Assembly: GCA_954871525.1 (NCBI GenBank) | Contig: OX940872.1 | Coordinates: forward strand, 12,547,180-12,611,179 | Length of the DNA: 64,000 bases | DNA from: Parietaria judaica | Lineage: Eukaryota; Streptophyta; Magnoliopsida; Rosales; Urticaceae | Reading direction: 5' to 3' | Shown here: positions 33,054 through 43,945 of the stretch, one piece after another | Position numbering within the stretch: the first letter of the stretch is position 1 | Layout of the letters: every line of letters begins with the position of its first letter | The notes under the pieces: generated by a model | What the model was told of the DNA's origin: nothing | Databases searched by the model: none | Seen by the model: the letters and a program-made list of their open reading frames with translations, nothing else | Made by a program: the position numbers and the translations under genes

Positions 33054-33609
33054 TGTGAGCTTAAGCTTGACTTAGTCTGGGTGCCGACCAGAACCCAAGA
33101 CGGGCAGAAACACTCGCGAGGAGTCAGCCCGGGTACCGTCCATAATAGAAGACGGACAACCGTTCAGCCCAGCTCGGGTGAACACGAGCAGAGGGTCCGG
33201 ATAAAAGACAAGCTCAGCTCGGAGCATACGAGCACGTGAGCTCGGGGACAGGGAGACTGTCCGGGAAGGAAAGGCAAACTCTACCTTGAAAGGAAAGCGC
33301 GTAGCTTGAGGAGCAAGCAAATAAAGTCAAAGATTTGGCGAGATTATTTAGGGTAGTTTCCTAATTTAGTGCCATTTTGTTAGCTAGGGTTTTGCCTATG
33401 TGAGGCCTATATAAACCTAGCATTGTGTACATTGTAAATAGCCGAGAGTAGTGTAGCCGAATAGAGAGTCCATTAGTATTTCGAGTTATCTCTTTGTATT
33501 TGTCTTCGAATCAATCAGATAAACCTTTTCTCCATTCGTGTTCTTAGGTTTGCTATTATTCTTGTGATATTCATGATTTCTTCGCAGATCCGTGTATTGG
33601 GATTCAACA
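33054..33609 (+). repeat. Copia 3' LTR
   Basis: It starts TGTGAGCTTAAGC and ends GGGATTCAACA. It matches the 5' LTR except for roughly 40 substitutions and one extra ATT. A TATA box lies at 33408-33415. Confidence 0.93.
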
Positions 33610-33770
33610 TTCGTAACTCTGTGACTGCGGAAATGATTTTTCACCTCATCAATTAGTATGTAGATTTTTCATTTGATGCCGTAATTATAATGGGTCTTAA
33701 TCTAGATCATCAATGATCCATATTAAAGAGCTTATATATATAGCATGCAATATAAAAAATTACGTCTTTA

Positions 33771-34130
33771 AATTTTTTTGAAACAAGTAGTTCGTTTTCT
33801 AGGTTATCAACCGATGTTTTTAGTTTCACTTGAAATCATACTTCATTTCCATTTCTTTACATTGTTTTTATTAAATAAAATAATAGTATATATTATCATT
33901 TCATATGATACCTTTTTATAATTTATCAATTTATGATGTATTAAAAATTAAATTTTTTTGAAACAAGTAGTTCGTTTTCCTGGATATCAACCGATGTTTT
34001 TAGTTTCACTTGAAATCAGAATTCATTTACATTTCCTTAAATTGTTTTTCTTAAATAAAATAATAGTTTATATTATTGTTTCATATGATACATTTTTATA
34101 ATTTATCAATTTATGAAATATTGAACATTA
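33771..34130. repeat. Tandem duplication of a 180-bp unit
   Basis: Units start at 33771 and 33951 with AATTTTTTTGAAACAAGTAG and share CAACCGATGTTTTTAGTTTC and TTTATCAATTTATGA. They are about 90 percent alike by eye and abut the foldback element on the right. No coding frame is present. Confidence 0.9.
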
Positions 34131-34588
34131 AAAAAAATAAATTCTTGCGACGAAAATACTCAATCTTAGGCCATGTGGTCTGATATGTACCCAATAAAAA
34201 ACAGTGTATGCAAAAATACCTAACATGACACTTTTGTTACTGGCTAACTGAATTCATCAAACACTGTTACACGGTGTCTACGTGCTCGTTAAACCTGTGC
34301 GACATGGCATGTCACGTGACACTTGAGAAGGCCACATGGTTTTTTCTATTTTTTTTTTCTTTCTATGCGCCTATTCCCTCTCTCACCCCTCTCCACACTC
34401 ATTCTCACGCTGCCACGTGGCCCTACTTCCTCCACTATCGACCTGGCATGGGTCAACAAGCTTGCAAATATTTTTGATTAAGTGGGAGTCAAACCCACGA
34501 CCTACGACCTACGACCCACACCTCAACCTCTCAAGTCTCAACCACCAAACCCCTATTACCGCATGTCATATTGAGGTACATATAATAT

Positions 34589-36131
34589 GGGTAAATTGAG
34601 GCAAAAATACTCAACTTTTGGCAATATTCTCTGATACGTACCCCAAGCTTAATAAAAATAGGCAAAAGTACCTTACATTGCACTTTTGTCGCCGAAAAAT
34701 TAACGCCGTTAGACATCTGCCTACTTGGAAGTTAGGTTGTCTCATGTGGAGTGCCATGTGGCCAAAGGTTGGGTACTTTCGCTACCATGTGGCATTTTTA
34801 TTTATTTTATTTTTTTTCTTTCCCATTTCCCAACATTTTTTTTATTTTTTTTTATTTTTTTTACATATATTAAACATAATCAAATAATTTATAAAATATA
34901 TATTTATAAATAGATTATATTATATTTTTATAAATAATAAAATAATTCTTTAAAAATTATTAGTTTTAATTTATTTTTTAAAATCTTTCCCGTGGAATAT
35001 TACATGGGTTACATATAATCAAATATTTTTATAAAATATGTGTTTATAATTTTTTTTTCTTACATGAATAATTTATAATTTTTTAAAAATATATATTAAA
35101 TTTTTTAAACTAAAACATTATTGTATATAATGTCATGGGCATTTTAATCTTAAAATTAAGGCATGATATTATTTTTGAAAACATATAATATATATGAAAC
35201 TAAGGCATGACTAAAAAAAATTATATTAAATACGGTTCAAACTGAATTTAAACCGGAAGTTTGGTGATTGTTAAAAATTATCTTTAACCTCAATAACATT
35301 ATTTTTTATTTTATACTAAAAAGAAAAACTAATATATGCATTTTGGGTGTTAATATAAATTCGAACCCACAAACACAATTCTTATTTAATACAAACACAC
35401 ACACACATATTACAATATATTCTATTTTTTTGTTTCTTTTTATAATTTTTTATTATTTTTACAATATCAAACAAGGTTTACGATACATGTGTATATTAAA
35501 TATTTTTTTATAATATCAAACAAGGTTTACGATACATGTGTAATATTAATTTTTTTTATAACATCAAACAACGCGTACAGTACATGTGTATATTAAATAA
35601 TATCATGTATTTAAAAATTATAAATTACTCCAATAAGAAAAGCAAGAAATAGTTTTTATAGATATTTTTTTTTTATAAAATATTTTGATTATATTTGACA
35701 TATGTAAAAAGTTTATAATATGTGCCACGGTAAAGAAAAAATAATTTTTAAAATTAAAAAATAATATTTTTTAAGGAATTATTTTATTATTATAAAAAAA
35801 TAAAACATATTGCGTTTATAAATACATTTTTTATAAAACTATTTGATTATGTTTGTTATGTGTAGAAAAAAAGAAACATGTGGGCCAAAGGGAAATATTT
35901 TTTTTAAATGCCACGTGGCGACGTAAATACCCAACGTTTTTGCTATGTGGCGGCTTGTGCCACGTGGCACGCCACATGAGATAGCCTAACGACCACGCAC
36001 GTAGGTATGTAACAACGTTAGTTGGCCGGCGACAAAAGTGCAACGTTAGGTACTTTTGCCTACGTTTATTGAGGTTGGGTACTTATCGGAGAATATTACT
36101 AAATGTTGGATATTTTTGCTGCAATTAACCC
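34589..36131. mobile_element. Inner nested long-TIR element (~1.54 kb)
   Basis: The left end GGGTAAATTGAGGCAAAAAT and the right end, inverted, GGGTTAATTGCAGCAAAAAT start a terminal inverted repeat of about 200 bases. The repeat includes GGCAAAAGTACCT, TGCACTTTTGTCGCCG and CTCATGTGG(A/C)GTGCCA. Flanks TATAATAT and TATAAATAT suggest an 8-9 bp AT-rich target duplication. The interior is AT-rich, with three ~49-bp tandem units at 35464, 35513 and 35561. It sits near the loop of the outer palindrome and its ends are relatives of the outer ends. Confidence 0.75.
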
Positions 36132-36220
36132 TATAAATATTTATATAAACACCATGTATATAAAAAATTAATGTTGTTTATATAAATATTTATATGTTCC
36201 TCAATAAGATATGAGATGAT

Positions 36221-36280
36221 AGTGGTTTGGTGGTTGAGAGTATGATCTTAGGTCGTGGGTTTGTATCGCACCCAACTCAA
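36221..36280 (+). other. Pol III-box-like (SINE/tRNA-like) segment in the foldback arm
   Basis: GTGGTTTGGTGGTTGAGAG resembles a tRNA A box and GGTCGTGGGTTTGTATC a B box, about 25 bases apart. The inverted partner is in the left arm at about 34480-34570. This may be captured SINE sequence or chance similarity. Confidence 0.3.
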
Positions 36281-36511
36281 TATATTTTGCAAGCATGTTG
36301 ACACATGGCAGGTTGAGAGTGGAGGATGGTGTGCTCAATTGCCACGTGGCACATGCTTAACGGCCAAGTAGACACCGTCTAACGGTGTTAGACGAATTTA
36401 GTTTGTCGGCAACTAAAGAGCCACGTTCGGTATTTTTGTTTACATTATTTTAAGTTGAGTGCACATTAGAGCATATGGCCAAAGATTAGGTGTTTTTATC
36501 GCAATCAACCC

Positions 36512-36737
36512 TTATATAAAATAGTTTTTTTTTTTTTAATTTCCCGCTTTGCTATCATTAGCGGGCATATACAGCTGAAAATTAAAATAAGGTATATATT
36601 TAGAAAACTTGATCACCTTTGAGTCAATGGGAGGTCAACTTCTTACTAGTATTTAGTTTTCTAGTATTTATTGTGAACTTTGTGACTCAGAATCTCGCGT
36701 GCATATTAAATAAATCTTTATATGTATTAAAGTATTA
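36512..36737. other. AT-rich spacer
   Basis: A short AT-rich flank of the foldback element with no recognised feature. Confidence 0.4.
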
Positions 36738-36830
36738 ATAGTGGTGTTGGCAAAAGGGTCTACGCATTATGTTGATGAGCTTGGAGTTGGTCGTTTTGAT
36801 GTAGCCAGGCGGGGGAGCAAATACAGATAT
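36738..36830. repeat. 90-bp motif, copy 1 of 2
   Basis: It contains AGTGGTGTTGGCAAAAGGG, GAGCTTGGAGTTGGTCG and ATGTAGCCAGGCGGGGG. The second copy is at 37987. It is much more GC-rich than its surroundings and both strands are open across it. On the minus strand it reads FAPPPGYIKTTNSKL. No family is recognised. Confidence 0.75.
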
Positions 36831-37986
36831 CATACATATGTTGCTTATTAATAACAACATTTACAATATTTATAATGTTATAAAGTGTTTTCTTGCAATT
36901 TTGCACTCACTTTAGAGACCATAGTACGCGAGAATCAAATGAATTATATATATAGAGAGAGAGTCAGCTGTCGGTCAATAGTTCACCTATGCTAATCATT
37001 TACTGTTCATTGGTTAAAAATCTATACATTTGGTAGCTTCAAAAAATAACATTTGGTAGCTTCAAAAAAATAATAAGATCATTTCTTATAAACAAACGAG
37101 CACACTAAGAAATGGCCATGTAGAGTCTGAAGCTTAAAAAGTTACTGTTGCTGTCTTAAAATATTAGCCTTCACCAAAAGAGAGAAAAACTCCGAATTGC
37201 AAGTGCTAAGTAAAAGTATCTCGTACACTTAGAGGAAACTATGATGATCTTAGTGTCAAATTCATTTTTTCGATTTGCCTTTTATATTTTAAAAAATTAA
37301 ATTTATGTAAAAAAATTCTACGAATCGAGAGAATCGACTACGGACAAAGAAGAAACGGGCTAAAGTAGACATTGTAGACATAAGATGGTTAGAAAAGTCA
37401 TGCTCATGATAATTATATGTAGGTTTTGAATAAAAGAAGCACTTAATCTTTGATTTACATTATAAAAAGAACAAGAGGAGAGGGCTAAACGTAGATCTGT
37501 CTTATAAAAGAAAAAACAGAAACACATTTCTCTAAGCTATTTTTAAATTTCTCTAAGCTATTTTTAAACAAAAACAGTGATACTGAAACAGTATTTATTT
37601 ATTTATCATGCACTAAGCATTCTAAGTTCTGACATTATATTCCATCCTATTCCTATCTAGTAGTTGTACTTAATTACAATTTTGAGTACTTATATAAACA
37701 ATAAACATACATAGTTGGATTAGGATATGCACTTAATTACTTGGTATAATAAAAATATAAGATACTCAAGTTGTTATTATTCTTTTGGAATCGTCCCATC
37801 AACTTTACATCATTTTAATTGGCCCTATATATAATAATATGCTGAATTGTTAATTGGAATCGAGCATATCAATCAAGATATAAAGCTATACCTTAGTGTG
37901 CGTGACAATTGAATAAGTTTATTATCATATATTATATAAAAAGAATAGATAAATTAAAAATAGAATAAAATAAAAATATGATACAT
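36831..37986. other. AT-rich spacer between the two 90-bp motifs
   Basis: No gene is recognised. There is a short direct repeat, TTTCTCTAAGCTATTTTTAA, at 37525-37570 and a GAGAGA tract near 36955. Confidence 0.45.
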
Positions 37987-38078
37987 AGTGGTGTTAGCAA
38001 AAGGGGCTACCAACAAGCTTGAGGAGCTTAGAGTTGGTCGCTATCATGTAGCCAGGCGGGGGCGCAAATATAAATCCT
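37987..38078. repeat. 90-bp motif, copy 2 of 2
   Basis: It contains AGTGGTGTTAGCAAAAGGGG, GAGCTTAGAGTTGGTCG and ATGTAGCCAGGCGGGGGCG. It aligns with 36738-36830 with about a dozen changes, mostly conservative at the protein level on either strand. The minus strand reads FAPPPGYMIATNSKL. Confidence 0.75.
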
Positions 38079-40320
38079 TGTGAACAACATTCACAAATAT
38101 TATTATACACTATTATATAAAGTTAAATTCCAAAATAAATATCTATATATCGGTCAATGTAGGCAATCATATGTTCAACTTTTGACATCATGCATGCTCA
38201 AATATTAACCATATACATGTGATATATATGTATATATAAATATATTATCACATTTATATCATGATCATCTAAGCTAAGGGATCCTAATTAATGTATAAAA
38301 AAGTTGATTATATCGCACTAGTTTGTAATATTCAGAAATTAATGCACTATAAGTATGAGGGAGCAATGTAAAATGTACAATTATATGTCGTTATACTTAA
38401 GTTATATGCATAAACAAAGATTTCGATTCGATTTATTTCATAATAATAATCAGGGCTATTCGGAGTAAGCTCCTTGGCTGGACTGGACATTTAGTTCATG
38501 TCGCTATTCTTGACTCCAGGGAGGTCGAATAGAGCGTTTATATGGTGCACTTGTTTTTTTTATCGCTTAAATTCAATAAATGGCATATATCCGGTTTTCA
38601 AATTAAAAATTTATTTATTTTATTTATTTATTTTATTTATTTATTATTTTATTTTTTGTTTATCCGTTAGCTCACAATAAGAGGGGTGGGAACGAATATT
38701 AGAAAACAATAACATGTGGTTGTGAATATTCTTAATCACACTAAGATATATGTGGGGCATAAGCTAGCTGGATTAACATATTTATGGTTTAAATTAATTC
38801 AATTAACCAATAATTATCTCGAGAATATATGGAGTCGTAGAACAATATTGGCTATATATATATGCAGTTATAAGTGGATTGCTGAGACACGTCCACTAAC
38901 AATTATATTGCTTTTTTTTTTCTTTTTCTTTGAGAGTAATGATCAGTCCTCTCTCTTTGTTTATTGGCGCTAAAACAATAATATTTAGACATCAGTGCTT
39001 CTTTTTCTTCCCTATACGTGCTTTATCTCTTGACTTTTTTTCTTCTTCAACATAAAGATAAAGTTATTGGATTCGAATAATTGATCCATTCCTTCATTCT
39101 TCATATTATTAGGCGTTGTACATATATTTGAAAAGCATGTATACCAAACAAATAAACCAGTTCAATTAAGAAATTTTAAGAGAAAGGAAGGATTATCATG
39201 AATTTCACAAGTCAACACTTCTTATCTTAACGGGATAATAGTTTACCCATGCACGTCAATTCATGTATGAGAGATTTAATAGGGCTTAAATACTTGCTAA
39301 TTAATTAGCTTAGTAAAAAGGTTAATAACTACTTAAAGTTTTCGATATATAAAAGTCCACTCGTCGTTAAAGTGATGCCAAACCATAAAAGAGAAAATAT
39401 ATTTTAAAGATTTTAAAAGTGAAAAATATCTAAGACTTAATAGCACATGCAAACTTATGTTAAATCGATTGAATTTGAAAGGGTATTTGACGAAATTTCA
39501 AAAAAAATATGAAGTCGTAGTCATTGACCACATTGATCATAAAAGAAAAAAAAAATATCGCAGCAAAAATAAATTAAAAAATTGGTGCATGCTACTATTA
39601 ATTTTTAGTAAAATATAATGGTAAACTTGTATTCTTTTTTAATTAGCAGCACAATTTTCTAATAAAGTGATATTCTGTTGGTATCAATTTTTTCTATTAA
39701 TTTTGAGGGGCCGAGTTGATAAAAAATATTTTTTTTTATCAAATGAAACATTAACTATAAAACATGTTTTGAAACTTCATGAGTATGTGTATATAGAAAC
39801 AAAATATTTATCATGTAAAAGAACCTTTTCAATAAAAATCTTTCCATCCTAATACATAAACTGATAAAAGTCACGAAATTATATGAAAAATACCAACAAG
39901 TATATCATATGGTATAGTAGCAACGAAATTCACCAGAAAATTCCCAGGAAAATAAAAAGGTACATATCTGTAAAGATGCAAGGCAGTAAATTGGCAATGA
40001 TTAAAACAAATTTTAGTGGACAATATGCCTCAGCGATCCATGACTCCAAGTCATAGCCCATGTAAAAATCTAATGCATCTTTTATTTTTATTTTATTTTA
40101 TTTTTCTAAAGTATTGCGCTCTATTTGGAGAAAATATATATTTATCATATTATGTGATCGAGTAAAGTTCAGGTGAATACGAAATACTTTAACGAGTATT
40201 GTCCAATAATATATGGTTGGACTATCCGATACGTATGCGGTAAATTTCAACTATCCAAATATGACCTAAGCTTGAATAATATGTCTAGATTCGAGTCACG
40301 AAATATTTATTTATCTTAAG
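38079..40320. other. AT-rich spacer, no gene recognised
   Basis: Only low-complexity AT-rich DNA is visible, with a TTTATTTA repeat near 38610-38650. Confidence 0.5.
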
Positions 40321-41270
40321 TGGCAAAAGTACAAAAAATTTGGTACAGTCCGGGAAGTGAAAATTGATAATATGGGATTTGACCCATGGACAATTACAGT
40401 ATTATGGGAAATAAATTTTAAGAATTTATCATTTCGAATCGCATCATTCTGATGTACAAAGAGAAAGTTATGGCCAAAACGGTATTCCGGGAAAACCCGG
40501 ATTAGGGTCCGTTAAGAGGCTGCGAATTTCATGATAAATTAAATACAAGATTTATATCTAGAGTATTTAATTAATAAATATAATTTTAATTATTGGATTT
40601 AACTATTAATATTTATTAATAATTAATTATAATTAAAAAGAATTATATTTGTTATATATTATTTTGAAAATTAGGGAGATATATATCTTGGAAGATTTGA
40701 TTCCAGAAAAGATTTGTTATCTCATTTTTAGATTTAAATATGTCTTGAAAAGATTTAATAAGATTTGATATTATTCATTATCTTTTAAAGATAATAAGTA
40801 AATATCTCTAGTTGGTTAAGATTTTGTTTATGCCTATAAATAGGCTAGATCTAAAACTAGAAATCACACTCTTCATAATTTCGGAAACCATAAAAATGAT
40901 TTATTACTTCTCTCTCTTTCTGCGATTTTGCTATCAGTGCCAGGGAGAGAATTCGATCCCGTTCAGAGCTTAAGGATTTTATGATCATTCCTGGAGCCGA
41001 CACATCCCGGAGGTCTAACTCCAGAGCATACATCGGAAGGCTATTGGGAGAAATCAACACAAATAAAATCGCAGGAAGCTATTTCAGAATAAGAGAGCGC
41101 CAATGGAACAGTGCAATTAAGGTACTTGTTTATTTATTGGTTAGATAATTATCTATTTGCTCAAACCCAAAATTGAAATCATATTAAGATTGAATTAATT
41201 ATTTGTTTGATAAAAATAAAAAAATAAGATCAGGACCAGTTAATTAATCATTAGATTTCGTAAACTGGAT
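40321..41270 (+). mobile_element. LTR fragment with TATA box (plus strand)
   Basis: TGCCTATAAATAGGCTAG at about 40830-40850 is a strong TATA-like core. A pyrimidine-rich leader (TTCTCTCTCTTTC) and a GC-richer leader segment ending near AATTAAGGTACTTG follow. Upstream is GTTATGGCCAAAACGG. This matches the promoter-plus-leader organisation of the 2.7-kb LTR further right, so it is probably the 3' part of a related LTR. Confidence 0.4.
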
Positions 41271-41279
41271 AGAATAATG

Positions 41280-42062
41280 GGAATTGTGGTATGGGACACA
41301 ATTCAGGTTCATCCCATAATGGAGAATGTTTATTCTACGCGTTCACGTAATCTGATAATGTTACGTATTTCGCAGATAGATTTTTTGTTATACAGTCTCT
41401 ATTGGTCTAGACTGATTAGCTGGGATTGGACAACCAACATCTGCCATCGTGCAATTTATCTCGCTCAACTTTCTAGTCCCAAAATAAAATTATTAGGAGT
41501 ACTACGCTATACTCTGTTACAATTAAATCAACGATTATATAAGTTGAACCGTACAAGTCCACAATGCTAAGGACATCAACCTATTCTTATCTGATCATCT
41601 AAATGATCCTATCGTACTCTTATTAGTAACAGACTTAATTGATGATTTCGGATATAAGTCTTGTCCGTCTAGTATGAAGTCACTTGACATCTGATAAACT
41701 TAACAGTGCATGGACTGCACTATGATCTGGTAATAGATTTTCACATTAATGTGATTAAATTCATCAATGGTCGTTCACGCCTTAGAAATTCCCATTTTTA
41801 TTCTAGACCATAGACCTTTTAAGTTCCTTATTCGTTATAGTCAAACCTCCTCACAATAGACTACTTGTGATGACTAATCACGATAGCAAAGTTAAATAAC
41901 TATGGATCAAACATTCAATTAATATTCTATATCCATAATTCGAAAATAAGTATATAAGATTAACATTAATAAGAACTATTAATTCATAGGTAAACGACCA
42001 TAATCTTATACAAGAGAGATTGGCATCTAAATAGATGGCATATATATAATATATGTTCAACA
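41280..42062 (-). mobile_element. LTR 5' part on the minus strand
   Basis: Read from 42062 downward it starts TGTTGAACATATATTATATA and continues CTTGTATAAGATTATGG and later TTAATGTTAATCTT. This echoes the first few hundred bases of the LTR at 43946 (TGTTAGGCATATG, AAAGATTATGAC, GGTAATCTT). It looks like a diverged LTR of the same group in opposite orientation. Confidence 0.4.
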
Positions 42063-43945
42063 ATCTAATCTTGGACGATAGTGCCTGCGGCCATTAGTGT
42101 CGGTTTCTTACTGTGAGAATATATCTTGTCATACGAGTACATGTAATCTTGGCCAATAGTGTCACCCTATTAGAAAAAATTAAGATTAGATATTTGTATA
42201 CTGTATATTAACTTTTTTTTATAATAAATACGGATCTTTTCGAAACATAGACTATTGCAATATTAATTTAGTATATTATGAAATTGGATAGTACTCACGA
42301 TGTTGGTGACTTTATAATGACAAGTATATCACCAAACAATAGAATTTCCTAGATTACCAAATATGCAGATAAAGTAACAAGAAAAGTGACACGCGATATT
42401 CGACAAAGTAGTTCGCGAACCCCTCGTGGAAACCTACTCTGCAAGACATTGACCCAGATACTCTATTCCACTGAAGACCATTCAGAACTATACACGGTTA
42501 TACATGATACTTAATTGAGTTTCACAAGCAAATAGAAAACTCCCCCATCAGGACCAGCCACAACTTGTCATCCAACTCCACGATAAAAGTGTGCTTCTCT
42601 TAAGAACGATCTTGGGATGCTTCAACTTTCCAACAATAAGTCGTCCTTTCGTGAATGAGATCTCAAGACCCTCCATCTATGAATCAAGCATATATGTTTG
42701 TTTTACGTTCAAAGTGCTCAATGTTCACTGAATACAACGAAGGCTAATCAGGAAATTCTTCTTTTATTCCAAATAAGGTAGGAAATATTACACAATCTCA
42801 GGGATTAAAGGCACCAACAACTGCTTTCAATCGAATCGGTTCAAAGATATCCAGCTCCAATTAGATCTTGATGATGCAAGATCTTAGTAGAGCGTGATAA
42901 TAACTCTGACAAAGATCGTTGACTCCAGCAACATATGTCTTCCATAAATGCGCAGATCTTCATCATACTTGTTTGTTCGTCTATTGTTCAGAATAGACTT
43001 CCGACAACATGTTTTCTACACATAAGGAAAAACAAAAAACTAAACTATGTTCTTAAAAATTACTCCCTTTGGCATTATGTGGATCAATACTCACCACACA
43101 TTTCCGAATGAATAATTGTCTTAGACTAAAAAACATAAAACATGTCTAAAAAAACATACAAAAACAAAATAAAAGATTGTCTGAAGACAAAAAATAAAAT
43201 AAACTAAGTTATTACAACTTCTCTCACTTACTGATTGACGTAGATGCCAAATGGGACGGCTTCGTGAGCTCATAAAGACATAGCTTGACTTGGGTGAAGA
43301 GTATGCTATGGTCCTTCAATATGAAGAGTTGTTGTGGAGATGAGGCCTAGAAGCTGGTTGGTCTCTACATTGTTTTTGGAGGAGGAGGCCATGTTTGTTG
43401 TCCAGGCATATGGGTTGACATGTCTACCAACAGGGTTTAGCTCAGGATGCTTTGCTTTAACTATGAAGGGGTGAAATATGACCGCAACCACCTTGGTAAG
43501 GGTTTCCTTGGGAGTGAGGCTTCAAAACTTTGGTCGGTGAGTATCATCATGATGAGGCAGAAAAGAACAAGAGACATCCACACTTCTCTGAAAGCATTCG
43601 TCCAGGACTTATGACAAAACATAAGACGACCAAAGTTAAAAGGAAGAGGCGGAGCCAAATAGAAGAGTAGATAAACCATGTCCTACGAGACATTCGACCC
43701 TTTGGAGGTGGACAGGAGGAAGAATAACACCAACCAGAACAGCAAGAAATACTTATTAGATAGCTGTGAGGCTAATAGATTCATTTATCATCTCCATTCT
43801 CCACCTCCCCGTGACAGTGGAGACGATGTCAGTTTTTTAGTAGAATTTCTCGTCAGGGTAGACTTCATTGTTGTCAGGGGCTTCCCACTGGATGTATCCA
43901 TTGATGATGTCAATAGTGAAATCCACAAGTTGGCCATGAACATAT
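42063..43945. other. Repeat-derived spacer without a recognised gene
   Basis: The phrase ATCTTGG(A/C)C(G/A)ATAGTG repeats near 42066 and 42148. Around 43306-43790 the minus strand has overlapping short frames, one with a hydrophobic signal-peptide-like start (MNLLASQLSNKYFLLFW) stopped after 33 codons. I recognise no family, so I do not call a gene. Confidence 0.4.

Larger units (their letters stand above)
28212..33609 (+). mobile_element. Full-length but inactive Ty1/copia retrotransposon
   Basis: Two LTRs (28212-28764 and 33054-33609) enclose a primer-binding site, gag, protease, integrase, reverse transcriptase and RNase H in copia order, then a polypurine tract. Flanking 5-mers TTTGT (28207-28211) and TTCGT (33610-33614) look like a target duplication with one change. 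By eye the LTRs differ at about 40 positions plus one 3-base indel over ~553 bases. Gag to protease stays in one frame with four stops; later parts carry shifts and stops, so it is non-autonomous now. It inserted into older LTR-like DNA. Confidence 0.95.
34139..36511. mobile_element. Outer long-inverted-repeat (foldback) element, split by a nested copy
   Basis: The left arm 34139-34588 and right arm 36132-36511 are inverted copies of each other over most of their length. Both share a GAAAATACTCAATC/AAAACACCTAATC end, a CGGTGTCTAC(G/T)T segment, a stretch with TGGCATG(G)GTCAACA, CAAACCCACGACCTA and CAACCACCAAAC. The interior is interrupted by the related inner element at 34589-36131. No transposase is encoded. 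The long arms fit a non-autonomous MULE-like or foldback element; the superfamily is not settled because no outer target duplication is clear. Confidence 0.7.

Noticed and set aside
43306..43784. Minus-strand secreted-peptide gene with signal-like start
   Set aside because: The signal-like frame stops after 33 codons and the following frames shift; no known peptide hormone motif is visible.
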